This document shows positions 54,602-64,000 of a stretch of 64,000 bases of DNA, one piece after another. Below the pieces are notes generated by a model. It was not told the DNA's origin and did no database searches. It saw nothing but the letters and a program-made list of their open reading frames with translations. The position numbers and the translations under genes were made by a program. This DNA is from Myxococcales bacterium (GTDB lineage: Bacteria; Myxococcota_A; Polyangia; Palsa-1104; JAEUJZ01). Positions within the stretch are counted from its first letter, which is position 1, and each line of letters starts with the position of its first letter. Location of the stretch: NCBI GenBank assembly GCA_016794505.1, contig JAEUJZ010000109.1:18422-82421 (forward strand), written 5' to 3'.

Positions 54602-54627
<26 letters not shown>
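54019..54627 (-). CDS. TPR protein with signal peptide and C-terminal membrane helix
   Basis: 202 residues from ATG 54627, overlapping the kinase 3' end by 26 bases. Signal peptide (LVLAALLLLCSRW ... AAAQG), then two TPRs (GEELYRRGVAQYKAERYAEAVVSFEAAYRLTQAPRLLYNLGTAHRKLGHLQDAIDFFDEYLKREP), a coiled Gln/Ala stretch, a run of prolines, and one transmembrane helix (WFWTAIGGAAVLTGLGIGLAVGL). Typical of myxobacterial envelope proteins co-transcribed with kinases; the overlap implies translational coupling with the kinase gene. Confidence 0.75.
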
Positions 54628-57094
<2,467 letters not shown>

Positions 57095-57323
57095 CAGCTG
57101 GTCTCCGACTGCGATTCACCGTCGAGCCGGGCGCTTCCCTGGCCCCAGACGGTGAGCGGCCGAGTGAAAAGACGGTGGCTCACGGCTGCGGGTCCCCGGC
57201 GCGGACGAAGGGAACGGCACACGCCGCGCAGTCAGCCAGTCGGGCACCTGCGGCACGGCGTCGAGCAGACTGCTGCCCACAGGCCGCCCTTGGCAGGCGC
57301 AAAAGATTCCACAGCATATTCCC

Positions 57324-57354
57324 ATTATTACCGACCTACGCGCCGTACGGTCAA
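57324..57354 (-). promoter_or_regulatory. Sigma-70-type promoter for the kinase-TPR operon
   Basis: On the minus strand: -35 TTGACC, 18 bases, -10 TAATAA(T), in a locally AT-rich spot. Good match for a housekeeping promoter; transcription would begin near 57317. Confidence 0.55.
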
Positions 57355-57510
57355 TCGTCGGCACAGCCAAGCGCGCCCAAGAAAAATTTGCGCGGCTTGC
57401 TCGTCGGTCTTCGACGGAAACCGGTATGCGACAGCGCATCAGGACGGCACTGCGGCCAAAGACAGCGGCAGACCCGCGCTGGCGAAAAGTGGCCAAACGC
57501 CGAAAGGAAA

Positions 57511-57623
57511 GGCGAGAAGCAGGGGGAGCGGCGAGGAGCAGAGGGAAGCGGCGAGGAACAGAGGGGAGCGGCGAGGAGCAGAGGGGAGCGACGAGAAGCA
57601 GAGGGAAGCGGCGAGGAGCGGCG
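57511..57623. repeat. 20-bp purine-rich tandem repeat, about 5.5 copies
   Basis: Consensus GAGGGGAGCGGCGAGGAGCA in exact 20-base steps (57521, 57541, 57561, 57581, 57601) with a few substitutions, preceded by a half copy. The plus strand is nearly all purine plus C, so the array is polypurine/polypyrimidine. It ends three bases before the stop of the acyl-CoA synthetase gene. Confidence 0.85.
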
Positions 57624-57626
57624 TGC

Positions 57627-59309
57627 TTAGTCGTGCCAGATGACGGTCTTGCGCGTGCCGTACCAGCCGTCGATGTTGCCCGAGTAGGCTTTTTCAACGA
57701 CGTCGCGCTTGAGCTTCATCGTCGGGGTGAGGAAGCCGTTTTCAATCGCCCACTCGTCCTTGACGATGACCACGCACTGAAGCTGTTCCCACTCTTCGAT
57801 TTCTTTGTTGACGCGGGTGACGAGGTCGTTGATCGCGCCCTCGATCTCGCCGCGCAGGCTGCCGTCGGACGCGCTCTTTAGCTGCTTGCGCAGCGTCTCG
57901 GACAGCATGATCAGCGCGAACGGCTGCGGCTGGCCCGAGCCCATGACGCAGGACATCTCGATGTGCGTGTGGGCGTTGATCAGGTTCTCGATCGGCACCG
58001 GAGCCACATACTTGCCCTTGCTGGTCTTAAACAGCTCTTTGACGCGGCCGGTGATCTTCAGGCGGCCTTCGCTGTCTAGCTCGCCGCGGTCGCCGGTCTT
58101 TAGGTAGCCGTCTTCGGTAAAGGCGGCCTTGGTTAGCTCGGGCTCGCGGTGATAGCCGGTCATGTTGCCTGGGCTCTTGATCAGCACCTCGCCTTCGGGG
58201 CTGATCTTGCAGTCGACGCCCGGCATGGTGTTGCCGACATAGCCGACGCGCGCCTTGCCCGGCTTCGAGACGTGCGAGTACGCGAAGTTTTCGCTCATCG
58301 CATAGCCTTCCAGAAGCTCAAGCCCCAGGTCGCGATACCACTGGATCAGCTCGGGTGCGATCGGCGCCGAGCCCGACACCGCCATGCGCGCCTGATCGAG
58401 GCCCAGGCCGGTGAGGATCTTCTTTTTGACGATGCCCGAGAGGATCGGGATGCGCAGCAGCGTGTTCAGCTTTTTCTGCGGCATCTTGGCCAGCACGCCC
58501 TGCTGGAACTTCAGCCACAGGCGCGGCACCGAGTGAAACAGCGTCGGGCGGGCCCGCTGCACATCCTTGACGAAGGTGTCCAGCGACTCGGCAAAAAAGA
58601 TGCGGAAGCCGACATAGAGCGAGATCGTCTCGACGACCAAGCGCTCGAACACGTGGGCCAAGGGCAGGTACGAAAGCACGCGATCGTTCGCGTTGAACTT
58701 GAAGACCTCTTGCCCGCCTTTTACCGCCGAGGTGATCGTGCGGAAGGTGTGGACGACGCCCTTGGGCTGGCCCGTGCTGCCGGATGTGTACAGGATCAGC
58801 GCCATCTCATCCGGTTCGCGCGTCGGGTTGCCCTCGATCGGCTCGGTCTTGGCGATGATGTCGTCCCACATCGGGAAGTCGTTTTTGGGCGACAGCGGGT
58901 ACGAGATGCACGGGATGCCGGATGGAACGCCCTGCTTCAGCTCATCCCAGGTGTCGAGCTTGCCGACGAACAACAGCTTCGACTCGCTGTGCTCCATGAT
59001 GTAGCGGATGGTCTTGGCATTCACCGTCGGATAGATCGCCACCGAGACATAGCCCGCCATCCAGATCGCAAGCTCGCTCAAGATGAAGTGGGCGCAGTTC
59101 TTGGACACGATGCCAATGCGCGAGCCCTTTTCGAACCCGAACGACTGCAGGTGACGCGCCATGCGCCGCGCTTCGTCGATGGTGCGCGCCCAGGTGTAAT
59201 CGCGCACCGCGCCGCCGCCCATGGGCTGGGTCATGTAGATCGCGCTGCCGCGCTCACTTCCCCACCGATAGGCCCGCTGAAGAACCAGATCGCTTGTCTC
59301 GATGTGCAT
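57627..59309 (-). CDS. Long-chain fatty-acid-CoA ligase, AMP-binding
   Basis: 560 residues from ATG 59309, chosen because GGAG lies six bases upstream (an ATG at 59321 is possible). Adenylate-forming enzyme: MALILYTSGSTGQPKGVVHT, LSYLPLAHVFERLV, GSAPIAPELIQWYRDLGLELLEGYAMSEN, GEVLIKSPGNMTGYHREPE, YLKTGDRGELDSEGRLKITGRVKELFKTSKGKYVAPVPIEN, and C-terminal TPTMKLKRDVVE. Activates long-chain fatty acids to acyl-CoA for beta-oxidation or lipid synthesis; membrane-associated in the family. Belongs to the same metabolism as the FadN-type gene. Ends next to the 20-bp repeat. Confidence 0.92.
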   Translation of the reverse strand: MHIETSDLVLQRAYRWGSERGSAIYMTQPMGGGAVRDYTWARTIDEARRMARHLQSFGFEKGSRIGIVSKNCAHFILSELAIWMAGYVSVAIYPTVNAKTIRYIMEHSESKLLFVGKLDTWDELKQGVPSGIPCISYPLSPKNDFPMWDDIIAKTEPIEGNPTREPDEMALILYTSGSTGQPKGVVHTFRTITSAVKGGQEVFKFNANDRVLSYLPLAHVFERLVVETISLYVGFRIFFAESLDTFVKDVQRARPTLFHSVPRLWLKFQQGVLAKMPQKKLNTLLRIPILSGIVKKKILTGLGLDQARMAVSGSAPIAPELIQWYRDLGLELLEGYAMSENFAYSHVSKPGKARVGYVGNTMPGVDCKISPEGEVLIKSPGNMTGYHREPELTKAAFTEDGYLKTGDRGELDSEGRLKITGRVKELFKTSKGKYVAPVPIENLINAHTHIEMSCVMGSGQPQPFALIMLSETLRKQLKSASDGSLRGEIEGAINDLVTRVNKEIEEWEQLQCVVIVKDEWAIENGFLTPTMKLKRDVVEKAYSGNIDGWYGTRKTVIWHD

Positions 59310-59431
59310 GGTCTTCTCCATAAAACCTAACTGCCTATGCTCTTCGATGCTCCCACCTGCAAGCAAGTGTCATGACCAAGCGTTGCAGCGACCGAGGGCG
59401 CAGATTTGTGGGATGTACACAGAAGTTCAGA

Positions 59432-59437
59432 TATAAG
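59432..59437 (+). promoter_or_regulatory. Candidate -10 box (TATAAG) for leaderless folD
   Basis: TATAAG ends eight bases before the folD ATG (59446). There is no Shine-Dalgarno sequence before that ATG. A TTGTGG lies somewhat too far upstream to be a standard -35. Confidence 0.35.
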
Positions 59438-59445
59438 CCCCGATC

Positions 59446-60330
59446 ATGAAGTCAGACGAGCCAAGCAGCCCAGCACAAACGCGCATCCTCGATGGCAAGG
59501 CGATCGCGGCCCAGGTGCGCGTCGAGGTGGCAGCGGGCGTGTCCCGCCTGAAAAACCAGGGCATCACGCCAGGCTTGGCGGTGGTGCTGGTCGGCGACGA
59601 TCCCGCGTCGCAGGTCTATGTGCGCAGCAAGACCCGCGCCTGTGAAGAGGTCGGCGTCGTTCACTTTGATCATCGCCTGCCCGCGACGATCCCCCAGGCG
59701 GAGCTTGAGTCGCTTATCGATCGCTTAAACGACGACCCGCGCGTGCATGGCGTGCTCTTGCAGCTTCCTTTGCCGACGGGACTTGATGCGGGCGCGGTGC
59801 TGCGACGGCTGGATCCGCGCAAAGACGTCGACGGCCTGCTCGCTGAAAACGTCGGCCGCCTGTGGAACGGCGAGCCGCGCTTTGTGCCCTGCACGCCGCT
59901 TGGTGTCATGCGGCTTCTTCACGAAGCGGGAACGCCCATCGCCGGAGCCCACGCCGTCGTCATCGGCCGCTCGCAGCTTGTGGGCAAGCCCGTAGCCGCG
60001 CTGCTTCTGAACGAGCACGCGACGGTGACGATGTGTCACTCGCGCACGCAGGGCCTGGATGCGATCGTCGCGGCGGCTGACATCGTGGTCGCGGCGCTGG
60101 GCAAGCCGCAGCGCATTGTCGGCGCCTGGATCAAAAAAGGCGCGACGGTGATCGACGTCGGTATCAACCGCTTGCCCGATGGGCGCCTGGTCGGCGATGT
60201 CGACTTTGACAGCGCGGTGCTGCGCGCGGCGACGATCACGCCGGTCCCAGGTGGCGTCGGTCCCTTGACCATCGCCATGCTGCTGGCCAACACCCTGCGC
60301 GCAGCCGAGAACACAAGCGAGCCCCGCTGA
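59446..60330 (+). CDS. folD: Methylenetetrahydrofolate dehydrogenase/cyclohydrolase
   Basis: 294 residues. Bifunctional NADP enzyme interconverting methylene-, methenyl- and 10-formyl-tetrahydrofolate. Signatures: LDGKAIAAQVRVEVAAGV, GLAVVLVGDDPASQVYVRSKTRACEEVGV (catalytic Lys), GVLLQLPLPTGLDAGAVLRRLDPRKDVDGLL, FVPCTPLGVMRLL, AVVIGRSQLVGKPVAALLL (dinucleotide site), TVTMCHSRTQ, ADIVVAALGKP, VIDVGINRLPDGRLVGDVDF, and ITPVPGGVGPLTIAMLLANT. Complete. Convergent with the PepSY gene, six bases apart. Confidence 0.96.
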   Translation: MKSDEPSSPAQTRILDGKAIAAQVRVEVAAGVSRLKNQGITPGLAVVLVGDDPASQVYVRSKTRACEEVGVVHFDHRLPATIPQAELESLIDRLNDDPRVHGVLLQLPLPTGLDAGAVLRRLDPRKDVDGLLAENVGRLWNGEPRFVPCTPLGVMRLLHEAGTPIAGAHAVVIGRSQLVGKPVAALLLNEHATVTMCHSRTQGLDAIVAAADIVVAALGKPQRIVGAWIKKGATVIDVGINRLPDGRLVGDVDFDSAVLRAATITPVPGGVGPLTIAMLLANTLRAAENTSEPR

Positions 60331-60336
60331 TCCCGC

Positions 60337-61032
60337 TTAGCCCCGACGCTGCGACGGACGCAGCGCCAGCCACAGGCCGCTTGTCGCGGCGGCCACCAAG
60401 CCGACCGCAAAGACCAAGAGCACCAAATACGATCGATACGGACCCGGCCCGCTGCCGACGCGCCAGACGTGCAGCCCAAAGTATGCGCTGCGAATCCACC
60501 AGGCCATGCGATCGGCGCGCAGGATCACCTCGCCAGTTCGTGGCGAGACATAGATCTCGCTGCCATCGCTGATCGCCACGCGATAGACGGGCAGCTCAAA
60601 GCCAGCCAAATAGACAAGCGATGGCTCGCTCTGAAACGCCACCGCGAGCGCCTGGCTACCCAAGGGCGCGGCGGCATCGGCGATGCGCAGGGCTTCGCGA
60701 TCGTCGATGGGCGGCGCGATCTGTCCGGTCTCGCCATCGATGACGACGACCTCTTTGGGCGACTCGTACTGCACCAGATAGCGCGGAGCGCCGACGACGT
60801 GACGCCACTCTAGCTTCTGTGGCTGGGGGCGGCCTTGCGCTTGAAGCTGCGTCAGCACCTGCGCCGCCGACACGACAAACGGCTGCTCAGGCGGTGGCGG
60901 CTTGCCGGATGGAGGTTTTTGCGTATCGCGCGCCCAGTTCTTCCAAGCCAGAAGCGCGCCCGACAGCCCCCACAGCAGGCAGGGGACGCAGACCACAAGG
61001 GCCAAGAGCTTGTGCAGTCGACGCGAGCGCAT
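60337..61032 (-). CDS. PepSY-associated transmembrane protein
   Basis: 231 residues with a membrane helix at each end (LHKLLALVVCVPCLLWGLSGALLAWKNW; YRSYLVLLVFAVGLVAAATSGLWLAL) and two PepSY-like sheets between: RYLVQYESPKEVVVIDGETGQI and PVYRVAISDGSEIYVSPRTGEVILRAD, followed by the family's RSAYFGLHVWR. PepSY-TM proteins are often linked to iron-siderophore reduction or peptidase inhibition. It starts directly after the cysK stop (TAGATG), so it is the second gene of that operon; a link to sulfur metabolism is not evident. Confidence 0.8.
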   Translation of the reverse strand: MRSRRLHKLLALVVCVPCLLWGLSGALLAWKNWARDTQKPPSGKPPPPEQPFVVSAAQVLTQLQAQGRPQPQKLEWRHVVGAPRYLVQYESPKEVVVIDGETGQIAPPIDDREALRIADAAAPLGSQALAVAFQSEPSLVYLAGFELPVYRVAISDGSEIYVSPRTGEVILRADRMAWWIRSAYFGLHVWRVGSGPGPYRSYLVLLVFAVGLVAAATSGLWLALRPSQRRG

Positions 61033-61995
61033 CTAGGCGAAGTACTCGTCCATCGAGAAATAGCGCTCGCCGGTATCGCATAGCACCGTGACCACCACCG
61101 CGCCTTCGCCGAGCTCAGCCGCCACGTCCAGCGCGACACAGACCGAGGCGCCGGCCGAGATGCCGACCAACAGGCCCTCTTCCCGCGCCAAGCGGCGCTT
61201 GGTCTTGTACGCCGCGACATCGTCGACGATGCGCACCTCGCTGATCAGGCTGCGATCCAAGATCGCGGGGACAAAGCCAGCGCCGATGCCCTGAATGCGA
61301 TGCGGACCGGCACAGCCCCCGGACAGCACCGACGATCCGCGGGGCTCGACGGCGATCAGGCGCACCTGCGGATAGCGCCCGCGCAGCACCTGGCCCACGC
61401 CCGTCAGCGTGCCGCCGGTCCCGACGCCCGCGACAAAGGCATCGATGCGTGGCGCATGCCCGCGCGCCGCGGCAAGCTGCTCGACCTGGGCCAAGATCTC
61501 GGGCCCGGTGGTCCGTCGGTGCGCGTCGGGGTTGTTGGGGTTTTTGAACTGCTGCGGCATGAAGTACCGGCTGTCGCTGCGCGAGAGCTCCTCGGCGCGC
61601 TGCACGGCACCGGCCATGTCCAACCGCTCGGGCGTCAAGACCAGCTCGGCGCCATAGGCACGCAGCAGGCTGCGGCGCTCTAGGCTCATCGACTCGGGCA
61701 TGGTCAGCACCAGCTTGTACCCCTTGACCGCGCAGACCAGGGCCAGGCCCACGCCGGTATTGCCCGAGGTCGGCTCGACGAGGATCGACTCGCCGGGACG
61801 AATCAGGCCCTCGCGCTCGGCCGCTTCGATCATCGAAAGCGCGATGCGATCTTTGACGCTGCCGCCGGGGTTCTGCTGCTCGCACTTGCACAACAGCGCA
61901 GCGCTTCCCGCTTGCGGGATGCGACGCAGACAGACCAGCGGCGTGTTGCCGATCAAGTGCAGCAGGTTGGGAACGGCGCAGATGGGCTGGGGCAC
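61033..61995 (-). CDS. cysK: Cysteine synthase (O-acetylserine sulfhydrylase)
   Basis: 320 residues. PLP enzyme fold type II making cysteine from O-acetylserine and sulfide. LLHLIGNTPLVCL, PLP lysine in NPGGSVKDRIAL (Lys48), EPTSGNTGVGLALV, GYKLVLTMPESMSLERRSLLRAYGAEL, FVAGVGTGGTLTGVGQVLRGRYP, GAGFVPAILDRSLI, EGLLVGISAGASV, and CDTGERYFS. Specific donor (O-acetylserine or O-phosphoserine) not determinable. It lies in an operon with PepSY downstream; ruvC ends nine bases before its start. Confidence 0.92.
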   Translation of the reverse strand: MPQPICAVPNLLHLIGNTPLVCLRRIPQAGSAALLCKCEQQNPGGSVKDRIALSMIEAAEREGLIRPGESILVEPTSGNTGVGLALVCAVKGYKLVLTMPESMSLERRSLLRAYGAELVLTPERLDMAGAVQRAEELSRSDSRYFMPQQFKNPNNPDAHRRTTGPEILAQVEQLAAARGHAPRIDAFVAGVGTGGTLTGVGQVLRGRYPQVRLIAVEPRGSSVLSGGCAGPHRIQGIGAGFVPAILDRSLISEVRIVDDVAAYKTKRRLAREEGLLVGISAGASVCVALDVAAELGEGAVVVTVLCDTGERYFSMDEYFA

Positions 61996-62004
61996 AAGCT
62001 GGTT

Positions 62005-62592
62005 CTACCGCGAATTGCGAGGCGGTGAAACACCAGGCTTTGCCGTCGAGCGCGCCGCCGCCACCTGGATCACGCTGCGCTGCTGGGCATGACACAGAGC
62101 CACCGCCAAGGCATCGCTGGCATCCAGCGGCGGCGGCTGTCGCAAGCCGCAGCGGTACGACACCAAGCGCTGCACTTCGACTTTCTGCGCCCGGCCGTTG
62201 CCAGCCACCGTGCGCTTGACCGTCGCAGGCGGGTACTCATAAAGCGGCAGCTTGGCCTCGGCAATCAACAGCATGATGACGCCGCGGGCATGCCCCAAGC
62301 GCAGCGCCGACTGCGCGTTGACACCGTGATACAGCGCCTCCAGTGCGACCTCGTCGGGCGAAAGCTCGTCGAGTACCTCGCGCAGATCGCGGGCCAAGGC
62401 CACCAGGCGCTCGGACAAAGACTTCGCTGGGTTTAGCTCCAGCACTCCACATTCGACGTAGCGCGGACGCATAAAGGCGCCGCGCTGCGCTTCCAGCACG
62501 CCATAGCCGCAGTGGATGGTGCCGGGATCGATGCCCAAGATGCGACAGGTCCCATCCCCAGGGGCTGGCGCTCGTTTCACGGCCGCTTTCAT
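62005..62592 (-). CDS. ruvC: Holliday junction resolvase
   Basis: 195 residues from ATG 62592; a longer open frame upstream overlaps the sugar kinase and has no RuvC similarity. Endonuclease that nicks four-way junctions with RuvAB. Catalytic acids: Asp22 (ILGIDPGT), Glu85 (EVALEALYHG), Asp157 and Asp160 (LDASDALAVALCH). Also SALRLGHARGV and the core VKRTVAGNGRAQKVEVQ. Proline-rich short tails at both ends. No ruvA/ruvB here, so it is separated from its partners. It is 16 bases after the sugar kinase gene and 9 before cysK, suggesting one transcript. Confidence 0.95.
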   Translation of the reverse strand: MKAAVKRAPAPGDGTCRILGIDPGTIHCGYGVLEAQRGAFMRPRYVECGVLELNPAKSLSERLVALARDLREVLDELSPDEVALEALYHGVNAQSALRLGHARGVIMLLIAEAKLPLYEYPPATVKRTVAGNGRAQKVEVQRLVSYRCGLRQPPPLDASDALAVALCHAQQRSVIQVAAARSTAKPGVSPPRNSR

Positions 62593-62608
62593 GCCTTGCC
62601 TGCTCGAT

Positions 62609-63778
62609 TCACGCGTCGTCTTCCCGATTCGACGACAGCCGCTTGCCCACGACAATTTTCTGGGGCCGCGGCAAGGGAGCCGGCGGGGGCGCGCTCGGCA
62701 GTGCCGTGGTTGCGCCCAAGGCGGTGCAGGCCAGCGCTCCCAAGTGGCTGGCGTGCGTGGCCGCGCGCTTGATCTGCGCCGATGAAAGCGACTGCAGCCG
62801 CCGTCGCAGATCGTCGCCAGCTGCGGGGTCTTCGGGATCGCGCACCAGGACTTCGAGCAGCAGGCTGGCCACCAAGCCGGCAGAAAACGCATCGCCCGCG
62901 CCCGTCGGATCGACCAAGCGCAGCGGCGGAACGATGGGCTCGGCCGCGAAGTACGCCTGACCCGACGGACTGTCGACGTAACAGCCGCTCTCGCCAAGGG
63001 TCACAGCGACGATCGTGGCCCCGGCTTTACGCGCTTTTTGGGCTGCCTCTTCGACATGTTCCGTACCGAACAAAAGCGGTAGCTCTTCCGGCACAAGCTT
63101 CACGATGTCGCAGTCGGCAAGCAGCTTGCGCAAAAGCGGCGGTGCTTCTTTGATCTCGGACCACAGGTGTGGGCGCAGGTTGACGTCGCAGGACAGCAGG
63201 CGCTGCGAGCGCTCGGCGCCCTTGCCGGTCGCTAGCTCGATGGCACGCAGCGTGGCAGAGCGGCTCGGCTCGCGCGACAGCGTCGACGATCCAACGTGAA
63301 ACAGCCGACCGCGACGGACAAAGGCCGCCTTTTCATCGACCTGACCCGGCGCGATCAGCATGTCAGCCGAGGGATGGCGATAGAACAAAAACGAGCGCCC
63401 CCCACCGTGCAGCGAGACAAACGTGACCCCGGTGCGGGCGCTGCCATGCGTGACCACGGCATCGCAGGCAATCGCTTCGCTGGAAAGCGCGCTCTGCACG
63501 AAGCGACCGAAGGCGTCGTTGCCCACCTGGGTCACAAGCGCCGTGGGAATGCCTTGCCGCGCCAGTGCCACCGCGAAGTTGGCCGGGGCGCCCCCCAGAA
63601 AGCGGCGGAACTGGCTCACTTCTTCCAGCGGGCGACCGACCTCATCCGACTGGGGAAAAAAGTCGACCAGCGCTTCGCCAAACACCACCACATCGACCGG
63701 CAAAGGCGGCGAAAGCGGGCTCGTGCCTCGACCGCGAGCAGAGGAAGAAGGGGTCACCACGAGTTGAAGGTATCGCAC
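62609..63778 (-). CDS. PfkB-family carbohydrate kinase (fructokinase/2-keto-3-deoxygluconate kinase-like)
   Basis: About 389 residues from GTG 63778; the true start may lie up to 25 codons further in (no ribosome-binding site decides). PfkB signature 1 FRRFLGGAPANFAVALARQGIPTALVTQVGNDAFG; substrate lid FVSLHGGGRSFLFYRHPSADMLI; LLSCDVNLRPHLW; KLVPEELPLLFG; VTLGESGCYV; signature 2 VDPTGAGDAFSAGLVASLLL with the catalytic base Asp. A long insertion (about 300-345) and Pro-rich tail are unusual. Sugar specificity unknown. First gene of a likely kinase-ruvC-cysK-PepSY operon; upstream to the window end nothing was recognised. Confidence 0.88.
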   Translation of the reverse strand: MRYLQLVVTPSSSARGRGTSPLSPPLPVDVVVFGEALVDFFPQSDEVGRPLEEVSQFRRFLGGAPANFAVALARQGIPTALVTQVGNDAFGRFVQSALSSEAIACDAVVTHGSARTGVTFVSLHGGGRSFLFYRHPSADMLIAPGQVDEKAAFVRRGRLFHVGSSTLSREPSRSATLRAIELATGKGAERSQRLLSCDVNLRPHLWSEIKEAPPLLRKLLADCDIVKLVPEELPLLFGTEHVEEAAQKARKAGATIVAVTLGESGCYVDSPSGQAYFAAEPIVPPLRLVDPTGAGDAFSAGLVASLLLEVLVRDPEDPAAGDDLRRRLQSLSSAQIKRAATHASHLGALACTALGATTALPSAPPPAPLPRPQKIVVGKRLSSNREDDA

Positions 63779-64000
63779 CGCCCCGCCACCCGGCCAGCGC
63801 GTTTATCGCAGAGGCACATCACGTCGCGTCCTCCCAGAAACGGCGCACCCAAAGCCGACAAGCCAGGCCACAGCCTGCCGAAGCGACGGCCGGATCCAGC
63901 GACGGCGGCTGAGCCCACGACTTCCCCACCCTGCCCTCGCCCCAGCGCGCGTGGGGAACCAAAACACCGCAGCCCTCGACGGGGGGAAGCGTGCATCGCG

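Larger units (their letters stand above)
57095..57626. other. 532-base intergenic region with promoter and tandem repeat
   Basis: Separates the acyl-CoA synthetase 3' end from the kinase start. It contains a minus-strand promoter at 57324-57354, which predicts a leader of about 220 nt for the kinase, and the 20-bp repeat at 57511-57623. No gene was recognised; open frames through the repeat reflect its lack of stops. Confidence 0.5.

Noticed and set aside
58149..59330. 393-codon plus-strand open frame
   Set aside because: Antisense to the acyl-CoA synthetase gene.
63754..63996. 80-codon minus-strand open frame at the window end
   Set aside because: Gly/Arg-rich, overlaps the sugar kinase start, no ribosome-binding site or domain.

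Overview
The window is chromosomal DNA of a high-GC (roughly two-thirds G+C by eye) Gram-negative bacterium, most likely a member of the Myxococcota (myxobacteria). The reasons are the number of lipoproteins and outer-surface repeat proteins, the eukaryote-like Ser/Thr kinases with membrane segments and proline-rich tails, a glycine-rich AgmC-like protein ending in a MYXO-CTERM-like sorting tail, cysteine-rich GCET/CG-repeat lipoproteins, and housekeeping genes scattered singly among accessory genes. Species cannot be told from the sequence alone.

Left part (1-13.8 kb): a PanK/PRK-type kinase cut by the window edge; a minus-strand operon serC > beta-barrel-like exported protein > hydantoinase-B-like protein; a purple-acid-phosphatase-like metallophosphoesterase; a fused MoaD-MoaE molybdopterin synthase; a 60-aa Lys-rich exported peptide; a lipoprotein with a lipin/LNS2-type HAD phosphatase domain; a stand-alone SET protein; a family 2 glycosyltransferase; a large exported propeller-like protein; and an M91-type zinc metallopeptidase. 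Then come tRNA-Leu(CAG) with its own promoter and terminator, and a likely operon for lysine/diaminopimelate synthesis (pseudo-esterase lipoprotein, dapD, dapE, class IV aminotransferase, COG3146 acyltransferase).

Middle (20-33.7 kb): acetyl-CoA synthetase; a membrane Ser/Thr kinase with a death-like N-terminal domain, facing an AT-rich GIDE-domain membrane gene; a GHL10 glycosidase-like lipoprotein; a MidA-like methyltransferase with a TPR tail; and a run of small exported or lipoproteins (DUF547, HEAT) and a TPR protein. At 33.7-35.9 kb a tyrosine recombinase sits directly against a kinase gene that stops exactly in its catalytic-loop codons, which looks like an integration scar.

Right part (36-64 kb): a FecR/beta-barrel protein; a tandem double ATP-grasp ligase; a FadN-type beta-oxidation enzyme; a block of surface proteins (beta-helix, AgmC-like, Cys repeats, SBBP, YCF48-like propellers) with a macrodomain-like protein, a TPR protein and a full-length Ser/Thr kinase; then long-chain acyl-CoA synthetase, folD, PepSY protein, cysK, ruvC and a PfkB sugar kinase.

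No CRISPR array, rRNA or insertion sequence was seen. Recurrent features across the window are short AT-rich islands, including two inside genes at conserved-motif codons, and several start codons that lack a Shine-Dalgarno sequence but have a -10-like TAnnnT hexamer 6-9 bases upstream, suggesting leaderless mRNAs. The best candidates for new biology are the death-like-domain kinase facing the GIDE gene, the tandem ATP-grasp ligase, and the recombinase that appears to target kinase catalytic-loop DNA.
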